This document shows, piece by piece, positions 28,221-39,284 of a DNA stretch of 64,000 nucleotides; the first letter of the stretch is position 1; the number at the start of each line of letters is the position of its first letter. The notes beneath the pieces were generated by a model. That model was not told the DNA's origin, searched no databases, and saw only the letters and a list, made by a program, of their open reading frames with translations. Both the position numbers and the translations under genes were made by a program. Source of the stretch: Rana temporaria (Eukaryota; Chordata; Amphibia; Anura; Ranidae); NCBI RefSeq assembly GCF_905171775.1, contig NC_053489.1:140012642-140076641 (forward strand), read 5' to 3'.

Positions 28221-29049
28221 ACACTACAACCAAAAGTTGGACTTTAATGCCGAGGGTTTTTTAGGTTGTGAAATCAACGTATTTCTTACCTAGCGTGTAT
28301 TTGCATTTTGTACTTGTATTCGTAATCAAACGTAACTTGTACATAGTCAGATGAAAGCCACTATAAAATGTATTAATATTACACTGGCTAAAACTAGTGA
28401 TACTAATAACATACAGTGGGTTTAGGGCTTATCTGTGGCAAAACATTTTTGGCTTTATTTTTTATTTTTATTTGCATGCATGTGCGTGTTCTGGTATAAA
28501 AAAAAAAAAAAAAAAGGGATGCTGTTCGTACAGTACATGAAAGCAGCAAGATGGTGTAAACAAGGCGAACTGAGAAAACATTTGTATATGCTTTCATACT
28601 GTGTTAAAAAAAATGAGCTAGTATGCATCGCATTCTAGCTCATTCTAAAATATTTACCTTAAGAATGATGTCCTCCAGCGGCACCCGCACACCGCTGAGA
28701 TGGCTGACACCGCCCCAGGGTTTCTTCTGAGTTCTCAGGCTCAAGTGCTGTGAGTGGCAGGAGCCACGATGACTTAACTCCTGCGCATGTGAGCGGGAGA
28801 CACCGTTTAGGGTACAGGCCCTGAAGGTCGGCTGCATGCACTCTAAATATCTCCTAAACTGTGCAAGATGATATTCACAGTACCTACCTCATTATAGGCT
28901 TGCCGGTAGGTACAATTAAAAAAGAATAAGACGTTACTTTCTCTTTAAATAGTAATTCTACTTTTGTTTAGAAAAATTTATCTGCTTTGGTTTATCTATG
29001 TACATTGCAGTGATTTGCACAAACTTTTTAGCGCTACCCGTTTCTTTTC
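28221..29049. other. No gene; partly unique, partly MITE-derived
   Basis: 28221-28590 is AT-rich, apparently unique DNA with a poly-A run near 28500. 28595-28960 resembles the interior of the TTAA MITE at 44770-45163 in reverse (AATGAGCTAGTATGCAT). No protein-like frame. Confidence 0.45.
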
Positions 29050-29370
29050 CTAAAGTGGTAGTAAACTCTTTAAAAAAAAAAAAAAAAGAAATGCCCCGCC
29101 CTGCAGGTTGATGTCATATGTGCTAATAATACTACCGTAGCGCATTATGACAGTAAGGTGGATCCCTCCAGCAGCCCGCTGATAGAACTTTCATGCATTT
29201 TTCTTCCAGGTTTGCATGCGCTGGCCAATTGATTAGCAAGTCCGCAATGACGTCACTCCCACAATCTTGGTACAGTTCTTTCAATGGACAGCACACTCGA
29301 GCATGCTGTCCATTCAGAGCACAATCTGCATGTGCTAATGAAGTTACCGGCTGCTAAGAAAGTGAATATC
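29050..29370. repeat. Fragment of TTAAAGTGGTTGTAAAC MITE
   Basis: Starts TAAAGTGGTAGTAAACTC followed by a poly-A run and a GC-rich interior, as in the family at 44770-45163. The other end is missing. Confidence 0.5.
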
Positions 29371-29374
29371 CTTT

Positions 29375-30440
29375 AGGCCCCGTTCACACCTATGCAAATT
29401 GGTTGTGGCCTTAATCGCATCCAATTTGCATAACTTTATAAAATACATTGATTTTAATGAGGCTGGTTCACATATGAACACATATTGCGCGTTGCCCAAA
29501 AAACGTGTGCATTTTCTAGGCATTATGGTGTGGCTCGGGTGCGAATTCATGCCCATTATCTTCTATGGGCACGCATCTGATTCGCAGATGTGTTTAGTTC
29601 TCATCAGGATCTCTTTCCTTCTCCTCACTACACTTCCCCCCCTCCCCTCTCCCAGGTCTCCAAATTCACACCTAAAATGGAGATGATCTGCGGAACAGCT
29701 CTTATCTTTTTGCAGAGATAAGAGAGCTGGAATTCGCACCGCACAAGTGTGAACCCAGCTTTAAAGGGGTTGTAAAGGTACAATTCCCCCCCCCCCCCCC
29801 TAAATAGCTTATTTTACCTTAGTGCAGTCCTCCTTCACTTACCTCATCCTTTGATTTTGCTTTTTAAATGCCCTTATTTCTTCTGTCTGTAACTCCACAC
29901 CGTAATGCAAGGCTTTCTCCCTGGTGTGGAGTGTCGTGCTTGCCCCCTCCCTTGGACTACAGGAGAGTCAGGACGCCCACTATAGCAAGCTCCTTTCTCT
30001 ATCTGCATCCTGACTCTCCTGTAGCCTAAGGGAGGGGGCGAGCACGACACACCAGGTAGAAAGCCTTGCATTACTGTGTGTAGTTAGACGGAAGAACAGG
30101 AAGTGAGGATTTCTAAGAAGAAATAAGGACATTTAAAAGCAAAATGGAACGATGAGGTAAGTGAAGGAGGACTGCACTAAGGTAAAGGGAGCTATTTAGG
30201 GGGGGGGGGGATTGTACCTTTACAACCCCTTTAAAGCTGGGTTCACACTTGTGTGGTGCGAATTCCAGCTCTGCAAAAAGATAAGAGCTGTTCAGCAGGT
30301 CATCTCCATTTTAGGTGTGAATTTGGGAGAGGGGAGGGGGAGGGGGGGAAGTGTAGTGAGTAGAAGGAAAGAGATCCTGATGAGAACTGAACACATCTGC
30401 GAATCAGATGCGTGCCCATAGAAGATAGTGGGCATGAATT
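29375..30440. mobile_element. Foldback MITE with TTAA element in its exact centre
   Basis: The segment 29540-29760 (CCCATTATCTTCTATGGGCA ... GTGTGAACCCAGCT) is repeated in inverse at 30235-30440 (AGCTGGGTTCACACTTGTG ... CATAGAAGATAGTGGGCAT). The TTAA element at 29761-30234 occupies the point of symmetry. Non-coding. Confidence 0.8.
29761..30234. mobile_element. TTAA-target foldback MITE
   Basis: Starts TTAAAGGGGTTGTAAAGGTA and ends with the inverse TACCTTTACAACCCCTTTAA. TTAA is present at both ends. Its halves are inverted copies through most of their length (AGGAGAGTCAGGACG near 29960 versus CTGACTCTCCTGTAG near 30010). Poly-C and poly-G tracts sit symmetrically inside the ends. Confidence 0.88.
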
Positions 30441-30979
30441 ATTATTATTTTTTTTACCTTTACAGCCCCTTTTTTAAACTGCTTGTTTTTACCTCTAGGT
30501 ACAAGTGAAAAAGCTGACTTTACTACGGCTTTAAGAAAAAGCTGTATGTTTCACTATGTGCTTGGAATAATGATTCCTGAATGCGAGTGCCTTTGTTCAG
30601 GCGAAACAGCTGATGCACTTTAAGCATTTTAATGAGCAAAGTTGCAATGTCTGCATCCCTTTTTAGATGTAATTAATTCTTGGGAAGTATCTCACCAAAA
30701 ATATAATTCCTATTGCAGGGATGCCTTAAATTTGATTTGTTTTTTAATACAGACTTCTGGGAAAATCAGTCAGCCAATCACACAGGCTTGTGTAGCAAAC
30801 GGTGCTAAACTCTGTAAGGGGTTTGAAAGTGTTGCCTATGGATAGTAAAATTGAAGTAATTTGTCAGCGTTGCACTGGTATACCTAATCTTGAAGCGAAC
30901 ATGTTTGGCATAGATTTACGTGGCGTAGCATCATCCTTTATATGTTCCCCAAAAATTGGGTTATGTTTTTTTTTTTGCA
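30441..30979. other. No gene recognised
   Basis: Mostly unique AT-rich DNA. A CCTGAATGCGAGTGCC...GGCGAAACAGCTG stretch near 30574 resembles the CTGATGAAG...CGAAACATG string in the arms of the element at 116-1445. No credible coding frame. Confidence 0.45.
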
Positions 30980-31484
30980 TTAAAGCGGGGGTTCACCCTA
31001 TTAAAAAAAAAAAAAAAAAATTATAGCATTACATTCGGCATCGTAGCGCGAGCTACAGTATGCCTGTCTGTATTTTTTTTATCCCCGTACTCACTGTGCT
31101 ATTGTACATTGAAGATTCCGGGGAATGGGCGTTCCTATGGAGAGAGAAGGTGATTGACGGCCGGCCCTGGCACGTCACGCTTCTCCGGAAATAGCTGAAA
31201 TAGGCTTGGCTCTTCACGGCGCCTGCGCATAGCCTGTGCGCAGGCGCCGTGAAGAGCCGAGACCTACTCCGGCTGTCTTCGGGGAGCGTGACGTGCCAGA
31301 GCCGGCCGTCAATCATCCTCCCTCTCCATAGGCACGCCCATTCCCCGCGGGAGTCGGAATCTTCAATGTGCAATAGCACAGTGAGTACGGGGATAAAAAA
31401 TGTAAGACCGGCATACTGTAGCTCGCGCTACGATGCCGAATGTAATGCTAGACTGTTGTTAAGGAGGGTGAACCACCGCTTTAA
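30980..31484. mobile_element. TTAA-target foldback MITE with NRF-1-like palindromic core
   Basis: Ends TTAAAGCGGGGGTTCACCCT and GGGTGAACCACCGCTTTAA. The halves are inverted copies, centred on a near-perfect palindrome at 31211-31253 containing GGCGCCTGCGCA and TGCGCAGGCGCC. This belongs to the family of 11022-16999 and 33549-34062, with a diverged interior. Confidence 0.9.
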
Positions 31485-31774
31485 GTTAAAGTGTTTTTTT
31501 TTTTTTACCAAAAAAAAACACTTGGGAAATACTGCTGCACAAATATTGTGTGCCATAAAAAATTGCAACACCCACCAATTTATTTTCTAGGTTCTCTGCT
31601 TTAAAAATGATGTTTGGGAGTTCTATGAAAATAAATTTTCTAGCAAAAAATACTGATTTTTATATGTAAACAAAAAGTGCCAGGAAAGGCCTGGGGGTCG
31701 ACCCAGTGTTGGTTCCACAAAAACAAAGTAAGCAAATAAGAGAAGTCCATTGTTATGCTTTACATACTCTAGAA

Positions 31775-32064
31775 CAGGGGTCTCCAAACTTTTCAAACAA
31801 AGGGTAACTTTATTATCCTGCAGACTTTAGGAGGGCCGGATTGTGGCCAGCGGGGGCAGAAAATGTCCCGGGCCCAGTACCAGTGAGAATAAATGTGGCC
31901 TCAGGGTCTGTGTTCGGTAGGAGGAACAGTATCCCATCATTGATATCAGTAGAAGAAATAGTGCCCCCTTGTTGGTGTCAGTGGAAGGAATAGTGCCCCA
32001 AGGGCCGCATGAAGGCTGGCAAAGGGCCACATCTGGCCCTGGGGCCGCAGTTTGGAGACCCCTG
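31775..32064. mobile_element. hAT MITE, 290 bp, 8-bp TSD
   Basis: Ends CAGGGGTCTCCAAACT and AGTTTGGAGACCCCTG are perfect inverse copies. Flanked by CTCTAGAA on both sides (31767-31774 and 32065-32072). Non-coding interior with GGGCCGGATTGTGGCC and repeated AGTGCCCC segments. Related copies: 45837-45973 and a worn one near 52356-52480. Confidence 0.95.
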
Positions 32065-32072
32065 CTCTAGAA

Positions 32073-32557
32073 CAGTGTTTCTCAACCCTTTTTCAGCCAA
32101 GGCACTCTTTACAATTGTGGACAATCTTGAAACATCCCATTCTAAAATGTAAAAACAACGATTCTAATGGCAATAAACGCTGCAGCAACATCCACACGTA
32201 GGACACCCAACATTAGAGGTGATTTATTCTTCCAAAGCAAATCCACTTTTGTACACTGGTACTGACTAGTATGCCAATGTTTCTCTTCTCCCTCAGTCAG
32301 CTAATGTGACCCCAGTGCTGATGGAGAGGGGCAGGGGAGGGTCAAACAAGGATGCAGTGGAGGCAATATTCCTTCTCTTTATTACCTGATGATGCCATTG
32401 GTTGTTGGGATGCCAGTGTCTAGAAAATCATAATGGTGCATAATGAAAACCCATGGCTATGTGTAACTAAAAGGCTTCATCCACCTGCTGGCTTGTATAC
32501 AATTTTTTTGATCAATTTTTAGGCATTTTCCCAAGGCACCCAAGGGTGAAAAGGCTG
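32073..32557. mobile_element. Older hAT MITE sharing the neighbour's target site
   Basis: Starts CAGTGTTTCTCAACCC directly after the CTCTAGAA at 32065-32072. It ends in a worn inverse (GGGTGAAAAGGCTG) followed by CTTTAGAA (32558-32565), a one-base variant of the same 8-mer. Interior AAGGCACTC...CCAAGGCACC supports a single element. It was probably there first and the 290-bp element inserted into its left target copy. Confidence 0.75.
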
Positions 32558-32565
32558 CTTTAGAA

Positions 32566-33105
32566 CTACAATAACAAATAAAAATAAACAGTCCACTAAA
32601 AGATAAATTGATAAAACCAGCTTTTGCTGCAGCATTCCTCTTTTATCTAGAGACTCAGTACTGTCGGCTGCCAGATGTCCTCAATCTGGTGGAAAGATTT
32701 AATCAACTCGCTTCCTCTGAGCCCAGGTCATCACAGTGAAAGGAGAAATGAGCTCGCCTCTCACTCTGCTTTTTCTATTGGCATGTTTTTTGTCAGCAGA
32801 TGAACGAATTTTCTCTCTGTGCTGCTGCTTATCCTGTACAGAGACTGCAGGAGGCTGATTTTTTTTGTCAAATTGAAGTATTTACACTTCTTCCATTTTA
32901 CAAAACGCACTCATGTGTAAAAGAGATTGTAAAGCTTACTTAAAATAACAAACATGTTATAAGATAAAGGTGGTACTCCCGCGCTATCGGCTAAAAAAGA
33001 AATCTAAAGGCCTACTGCAGCAGGCACCTGGTCATCTGATCCTTAGCGGATAAATAGGTAATCATGGTGCTGCGCTGTGGACTCTCTAATAATAAATGCT
33101 GTGAA
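32566..33105. other. No gene recognised
   Basis: AT-rich DNA with worn repeat character. There are no convincing open frames, splice-flanked exons or RNA genes. Confidence 0.45.
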
Positions 33106-33490
33106 TTAAAGCGGAGTTGCACACACTTTTTCAACTAGATCTTAAAGACTACCCCGCCACCACTTGTTTTTGGCTATTGATTTTTTTTTCTTCTATCTTC
33201 TTCCTTCCTTTTATTGCTGCGGCCCAGGGCTTTGTTTCCTGCTGTCTTCTGGGACCTGTGTGTGTCCCAGAAGATGACCGAGCCATTCAGGAAACGCTGT
33301 GCGACTCGTGCATGCGCTGTAGGAAATTGTCAGTAAAGCCTGAATGCTCCACTGCTGGTTTCCCTTAGTTAGAATGGAGGTGGCTACACCCGATCCGATG
33401 GATGGATAGGCATTGGGGGGCTGACATTGCAGGCTCTCTGGACAGGTAAGTGTCCGTTATATAAAAATTGCGGCTGGAACACCACTTTAA
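33106..33490. mobile_element. TTAA-target MITE
   Basis: Starts TTAAAGCGGAGTTGCACAC and ends GGCTGGAACACCACTTTAA, an imperfect inverted pair bounded by TTAA. The interior CAGAAGATGACC... is non-coding. It is distinct from the neighbouring TTAAAGCGGG family but has the same target. Confidence 0.75.
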
Positions 33491-33548
33491 CTATAATAAA
33501 GTGCAAATAAACATATAATCATGGATGAGAGTGACACTGTGAAATCTC

Positions 33549-34062
33549 TTAAAGCGGGGGTTCACCCTTAGAGGGCACTTTTTCCCCTTAGATTCCTGCT
33601 CGTTATTACTAGGGGAATCGGCTATTTATTTTAAAATATGTGCAGTACTTACCCGTTTACGAGACGCATCCTCTCCGTCGCTTCCGGGTATGGGCTTCGG
33701 GAATGGGCGTTCCTTCTTGATTGACAGGTTTCCGAGAGGCTTCCGATCGCGTCACGATTTTCCGAAAGAAGCCGAACGTCGGTGCGCAGGCGCAGTATAG
33801 AGCCGCGCCGACGTTCGGCTTCTTTCGGCTACGAGTGACGCGATGGATGCGACCGTCGGAAGCCTCTCGGAAGGCTGTCACTCAAGAAGGAACGCCGGCT
33901 CCCGAAGACCCATACCCGGAAGCGACGGAAGAAGATGCAGCTCGAAAACGGGTAAGTACTGCACATATTTTAATATAAATAGCCGATTCCCCTAGACCGA
34001 ACGAGCAGGAAGCTAAGGGGAGATTTTTTTTTTTTTTTTAAATGGGTGAACTCCCGCTTTAA
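33549..34062. mobile_element. TTAA-target foldback MITE
   Basis: Ends TTAAAGCGGGGGTTCACCCT and GGGTGAACTCCCGCTTTAA. It is a large palindrome with the centre near 33800 (GTCGGTGCGCAGGCGCAG). The interior closely resembles the MITE that hosts DIRS-A (CTTCCGGGTATGGGCTTC, CCGAACGTCGG), so the two are one subfamily. This copy shows the uninterrupted state. Confidence 0.92.
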
Positions 34063-34337
34063 GTACTGGAAAATGTCTATAGTAACCATGAAATAAATCC
34101 TGAAAAAAGTGACACATGGTAAATAAGTTGTGCAAACAAAATGGGAGAGCAAATATTGTTTGTACTAAAGTGCAAGGTGCAAATAATACCTTGTGCAACA
34201 CTGAATAGAAAATGAGCACATAGTAATGTAACGTTGATAATCATTGAAATAGGTGCAAAACAAATAAAACGTCCGGTGAGCCGCCCTGGGCTTGGGTAGC
34301 AAACACACCAGATATAGGACAGGTAACCTCACATTCA

Positions 34338-34633
34338 GGCCTCATGCACACTGGACGTTTTTACAGCAGCTCTTTTTGGCAGTCAATAAACTCTCCATCA
34401 TGTTATCCTATGTGTCCAGGCAGACATAGGCTGTTATCAGCAGTTTTGGGCAGTGGCGTTTTTGAGCAGTAAAAAAACCCCAAAACTAGTGGGTTCTGAG
34501 AGAGAATATATTTTTTTCTTAAAAAAAAAAAAAAAAACGCGGAAAAACCACATTGAAAAAAAAGTTGAAAATCTCACTGCAAAGCTACTGGGGTTTTTAT
34601 AACGTTATTTTAACGTCCAGTGTGCATGAGGCC
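34338..34633. mobile_element. MITE with GGCCTCATGCACACTGGACGT ends
   Basis: Inverse ends GGCCTCATGCACACTGGACG and CGTCCAGTGTGCATGAGGCC, with TCA on both sides (34335-34337 and 34634-34636) as a possible 3-bp duplication. Related by sequence style to the TAA-target elements at 38558, 41464 and 53821. Non-coding. Confidence 0.8.
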
Positions 34634-34768
34634 TCAAGAGGACCTGTCATTTATTTATTTTTCTATTACATGGATGTTTACATTCCTTGTAATAGGAATA
34701 AAAGTGATCCAAATTTTTTTTTTTTAAAGGGATAGTGTAAAAATAAAATAAGATTTTTTTTTTTTTTT

Positions 34769-35720
34769 TTAACCACTTCAGCCCCAGACCATTTTGCTGG
34801 TCAATGACCGGGCCACTTTTTGCGATTCGGTACTGCGTCACTTTACCTGACAATCGTGCGATGTGGCTCCCAAACAAAATTGACGTCCTTTTTTTCCCCA
34901 CAAATAGAACTTTCTTTTGGTGGTATTTGATCACCTCTGCGGTTTTTATTTTTTACGCTATAAACAAAAATAGAGCGACAATTTTGAAATAAAATTAATA
35001 TTTTTTTTTCTTTTTGCTATAATAAATATCCCCCAAAAATATATGTTCATTTAGGCCTATATGTATTCTTCTACATATTTTTTGTTAAAAAAATCGCAAT
35101 AAGCGTTTGGTTTGCGCAAAAGTTATAGCGTCTACAAAATAGGGGATAGTTTTATGGCATTTTTATTAATATTTTTTTTTTTTTTACTAGTAATGGCGCC
35201 GATCTGCGTTTATCGGTAGTGCGACCTTATGGCGGACACATCGGACACTTTTGACACATTTTTGGGACCATTGCCATTTTTATAGCGATCAGTGCTTTAA
35301 AAATGCATTGATAACTGTAAAAATGTCACTGGCAGGGAAGGGGTTAACACTAGGGGGCGCTCAAGGGGTTAATTATGTTCCCTGGGTGTGTTCTAACTGA
35401 AGGGGGGATGGGACTGACTTGGGGAAATGACAGATCGCTGTTCATACATTGTATGAACATACGATCAGTCATTTCTCCCCCTGAAAGAACCGGGAGCTGT
35501 GTGTTTACACACACAGCTCCCGGTTCTCGCTCTGTCTCGAGCAATCGCGGGTGCCCGGCGGTGATTGTGCTTGCCGGGCACTCGCATCGGCACCAGGATC
35601 GAGCAGGGGGCGTGTGCCCCTAGTGGCCGCAATGCGAAATCACGTTATATTACGTGATTTTTGCGCAGCCGAGCCGACCTCCCGCCGTAAAACTACAGTG
35701 GGCGGTCGGCAAGCGCTTAA
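34769..35720. mobile_element. ~950-bp TTAA element (TTAACCACTT family)
   Basis: Starts TTAACCACTTCAGCCCCAGACC and ends GGTCGGCAAGCGCTTAA. The interior markers GTGGCTCCCAAACAAAATTG, TTTGGTGGTATTTGATCACC and GCGTTTGGTTTGCGCAAAAG recur in fragments at 25840, 36130, 38870, 40960, 41534 and 46500, making it the most frequent family here. There is an internal hairpin AGCTGTGTGTTTACACACAC. No transposase; the superfamily is not certain. Confidence 0.8.
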
Positions 35721-36129
35721 AGCGCCCTGTCCTTCCGCGCACACGCATATGTAAACGGTGTTCAAACCACACGTGAGGTATCTCTGCGATTTGTTAGAGC
35801 GAGAGCAATAATTCTAGCAAAAGACCTTCTCTGTAACTCTAAACTGGTAACCTGTAGACATTTTTAAGACTACATTCCCACCGTGTATTCGGCACGTAAA
35901 ACGCTCATCTCAAAAGTTCCAAAACGCCCAACAAGCAAAATCCCATTCATTTAAATGGCCCCTGTTCACATCTTGGCGTTCTGTTGCCTGAAGCTCAAAA
36001 AAGTACATGAGGCAGATTACAGGTGTTTTACTGCTCTTTACATGGGTGACCTTTTGGACCTCAAAACACCTGTACAAAAACACCCTTAACGCCTGAAAAC
36101 AATACGCTCAGGTGTGAATGCAGCCTTGA
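35721..36129. other. No gene; MITE debris
   Basis: Repeat-like DNA with short inverted segments (TGTTCACATCTTGGCGTTCTG; AGGTGTGAATGCAGCC). No protein-like frame. Confidence 0.45.
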
Positions 36130-36495
36130 AGTCAGATTTGTCTGCCACAATGTGGCAGTCCCGCTAAAAAGCGCAGATCGCAGCCATTACTAGTAAAAAC
36201 AATAAAAAAAGAAAGTCCCTAAATGTTTCCGCTCTAATTTTTGTGCAAACCAATCAATATACGCTTATTGCGCAATTATTTTTTTTTTTAAAGTTTTCAA
36301 AATTGTCGGCCCTTTTTTTTAATAGCGCCAAAAAAACACAGAGGTGATCAAATGCCACCAAAAGGAAGCTCTATTTGTGGTAAAGGGACATCTATGTTAT
36401 TTATGTACAGCGTCGCACGACTGCGCAATTGTCAGCTTAAGTAACGCAGTGCCATATCGCAAAAAAATGGCCTGGTCATGAAGTGGGTAAATCCT
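36130..36495 (-). repeat. Inverted fragment of the TTAACCACTT family
   Basis: Reverse-orientation match to the left half of 34769-35720 (TTTGCGCAATAAGCG, GGTGATCAAATGCCACC, ATCGCAAAAAAATGGCC), ending in ATGAAGTGGGTAAA near 36491. Confidence 0.7.
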
Positions 36496-36837
36496 TCTGG
36501 GACTGAAGTGTTTTTTTTTATCGGTTCCCCCATCAACACAGACAATATTGACGGGGTAATCCCTCCTACCAAGTCATTGTATTTTTCCCCCCATGCAGGG
36601 AGAAGAGTGATTACTGCTGGTGGATATAACGGCCGCTATTGATGGTCCCATGTTGGGTCCAGCAGGCTGGTTGCACCAAAGTTGATCGATCGACTTGGTG
36701 CATTCAGCCTGCCCATACGTGGTCCTGCTGAACTGGCCGACAATCAAAATGTCTATGGCTGTCCTGAGTTTCATGTTCTTTCCGAGTAGCCATTCACTGG
36801 TAGGTTAGGAGGTATTTTAGGAGGTATTTTTTTTTTT
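36496..36837. other. No gene; short worn repeat
   Basis: Contains a palindromic TGATCGATCGACTTGG segment near 36685. No coding or RNA gene was recognised. Confidence 0.4.
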
Positions 36838-37080
36838 TTTAGGCCCCATGTACACAGGACGCTGCTAAACGGATGTTCAGAGGCAGTTGGACACTTTTTT
36901 TCGACTGCCCCTGAACTCATTCAATGTTCTTTTATGTGTACAGGTTCATTTACTGTCGTTTTTTTATAGGCCTGTTTTTGAAGGCAAAAAAATTAGTTCA
37001 GACGCGGTAACCCGCGCTTAGCCGCGTTTTTGTTTTATAGGCGTTTTTCATTTTTGCCCATTTAAAAAAAAAAAAAGCCT
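36838..37080. repeat. Half of a TAA-target MITE
   Basis: Starts TAGGCCCCATGTACACAGGA, the terminus of the element at 53821-54225, and runs through TAGCCGCGTTTTTG. The right end is missing. Confidence 0.65.
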
Positions 37081-37081
37081 A

Positions 37082-37453
37082 ATGCCGCGTACAGACTTTG
37101 TTCGCTAAAACTTGTCTTGCATACACAAGGTCACCAAAATGTTGTCGGTAATTTCGAACGCCAAGAACGCGGGGTCACGTACAACGCTACGACGAGCTGA
37201 GAAAAATGAAGTTCAATGATTCCGAGCATGCGACAAATTGGTTCTGAGTATGCGTAGGATATTTGTGCGTCGGCATTGTATACAGATGATCAGAATTTCC
37301 GACAAGGACTTTTGTTGTCGGAACAATTGAGAACCAGCTCTCAATTTGTTGTCGGAAATTCCGACAGCAAATGTCCGATGAAGCCTACACACGGTCGGAA
37401 TACATCACATCGAACATTTGTTGTCGGACATTACGACCGCGTGTACGTGGCAT
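37082..37453. mobile_element. MITE with ATGCCGCGTAC ends
   Basis: Starts ATGCCGCGTACAGACTTTG and ends CCGCGTGTACGTGGCAT. Internal repeats TTGTTGTCGGAA and TTCCGACAACAAA are shared with 52537-52968. Non-coding. Confidence 0.75.
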
Positions 37454-38554
37454 AAGACTACTAAACTGCAGGGTAGAGGATTGCCTGGGATCTCTCGCCT
37501 TGGTGTTTAATGATCTAATGGAATTTATTTTCTATCAGAGCATTTGCTGTATAAAACAAAAAGAGAGACCCCCCTCCCCCTTCATGGCTAAATATTACTA
37601 ATATTGTAAAGTGCCCAACAGTGATCATCGGAAAAACTTGGTTGGCAATTATGGACTGCGCAGCTCTCTGGAGGGTGATCCATGCAATACATGGTTATGA
37701 AGTTCCAGTGAGGGCAAAGATAGGTGATGCTTCAACCCCTTGTCATACAATAATGGTATACTGTACTGCAAAGAGCAGATTTCCTTTGCTGAGTGAGTGT
37801 TGGAAGATGTTCCCTTTATCATTTTATGATGCACGGAGTCTGAATGTATGGTACGGCTTCTGTCTTATTTTGTGTTAAGCTCTTTTGGTATTGCTGTGGT
37901 GCAGGCGCTCTCAGTATTGCCGTTGTGGATGTCATATGGCATTGAACATGTCGTTTATACAGTAGAGATGTGATGGTAATAAGAAAAAGGAATATAACTA
38001 TAATTTTATGACTGTATCAGGAATTATTAGCATATCTATTGGAAATAACATTTGCTTCTATGGCAATCTTGTTACTTGTGTAATCAGTTTGTACATTGTT
38101 TCAGAGAAAGCTTTTGATGGTAGCTCAAGTGACAGCCTGCTAATTAAATGGCCATTCTGCATTGTTAGAACCTTGAGAACTGGACGGGGTTCATGAAACC
38201 TTCTTCCAAGTGAGTTACGAGTGCCAGTAAGTGAAAAGAAAGAAGTGAAGGGGGAAAAAGCCCCTTCTGTTCTCCTTCGACTAATCGTCTTGTGCTATTT
38301 GTCATTTGCATGAAAAAGTATCCCTGTACATGAATGTTTTTCTTTTGGAGCTAAATCGGCCTCTACTGGGTTATATTAAAGGACGAGATGGTAAAGGTTT
38401 TCACTTGGCTCTGAATGAGAACAAACTGGCCCACCGTCATATCCAAACTGGTGACCTGTTTTGGAACACAAGAAATAATTGGATCCTTTGCATATCATGT
38501 CGCCTCTTCTTTGTAGGGTCTATGTCCACTTTGTTTTTGTATTTTCTGTTATTC
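37454..38554. other. ~1.1 kb apparently unique DNA, no gene recognised
   Basis: No repeat seen elsewhere in the window and no long protein-like frame. TTTTCTATCAG near 37530 has the look of a splice acceptor, but no exon-like frame with a matching donor follows. It could be intron or intergenic DNA. Confidence 0.4.
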
Positions 38555-38557
38555 TAA

Positions 38558-38829
38558 GGCTCCATTCACATCTATGCGACAAAACGCCCGACGCCGGACG
38601 CTTCTGCCGCTAGATGGGAGAATTCCCATTGCTGTCTATGGAGATGGTTCACATCTCATAGACGCCGAACGCCTGTCGCCTGAAAAAAAGTCCCGGACCC
38701 TTTTTTTCAGGCGACATTGGCGTTCGCCCATTGACAGCAATGGGAATGCTTTGTAAAAAAAAAAAAAAAAGTTTCACACTCGCGGCAAAATACGCCGTAC
38801 ACCGTTGTCGCATAGATGTGAATGGAGCC
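38558..38829. mobile_element. PIF/Harbinger-like MITE, TAA TSD
   Basis: Perfect inverse ends GGCTCCATTCACATCTATGC and GCATAGATGTGAATGGAGCC, flanked by TAA (38555-38557 and 38830-38832). A 3-bp TWA duplication is typical of PIF/Harbinger. Non-coding, with symmetric AACGCC/GGCGTT interior. Confidence 0.88.
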
Positions 38830-38867
38830 TAAAGGTCAATGCATATTTCTCATTTTTTTTTTATTAT

Positions 38868-39165
38868 CCACTTAAGACCCGGACCTTTATGCAGGTAAAG
38901 GACCTGGCCAGTTTTTGCAATTCAGCACTGCGTCGCTTTAACAGACAATTGCGCGGTCGTGCGACGTGGCTCCCAAACAAAATTGGTGTCCTTTTTTCCC
39001 CACAAATAGCTTTCTTTTGATGGTATTTGATCACCTCTGTGATTTTGTAAAATCCATAATTGTTGCATCTGTCCATGAATGTCAGTTAGCGCCATGCAGC
39101 CCACATGTCCGTAATAGACATTCAAGGACAGATGCAAAAAGTACAGATTTTACAAACTGTTCGTA
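38868..39165. repeat. Fragment of the TTAACCACTT family plus a short hairpin
   Basis: 38868-39035 matches the left end of 34769-35720 with the cassette GTGGCTCCCAAACAAAATTG. 39044-39155 is an imperfect palindrome (TTTGTAAAATC ... GATTTTACAAA) with TGCATCTGTCC inside. Non-coding. Confidence 0.65.
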
Positions 39166-39284
39166 AATTTACTGAAAGTTGGCAACCTGTCCTGTACAGC
39201 TGGCAACATTGCCGCCTAGACAGGAAATGAGGGAAAACTTGCAACAGAGACTGTTCTCAAAATAGCCTGGGCTGGAATTGCACT

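Noticed and set aside
35375..35623. Small frames with hairpin GTGTGTTTACACAC
   Set aside because: Recur in every copy of the TTAACCACTT family (also 42267) with frame breaks; non-coding MITE interior.
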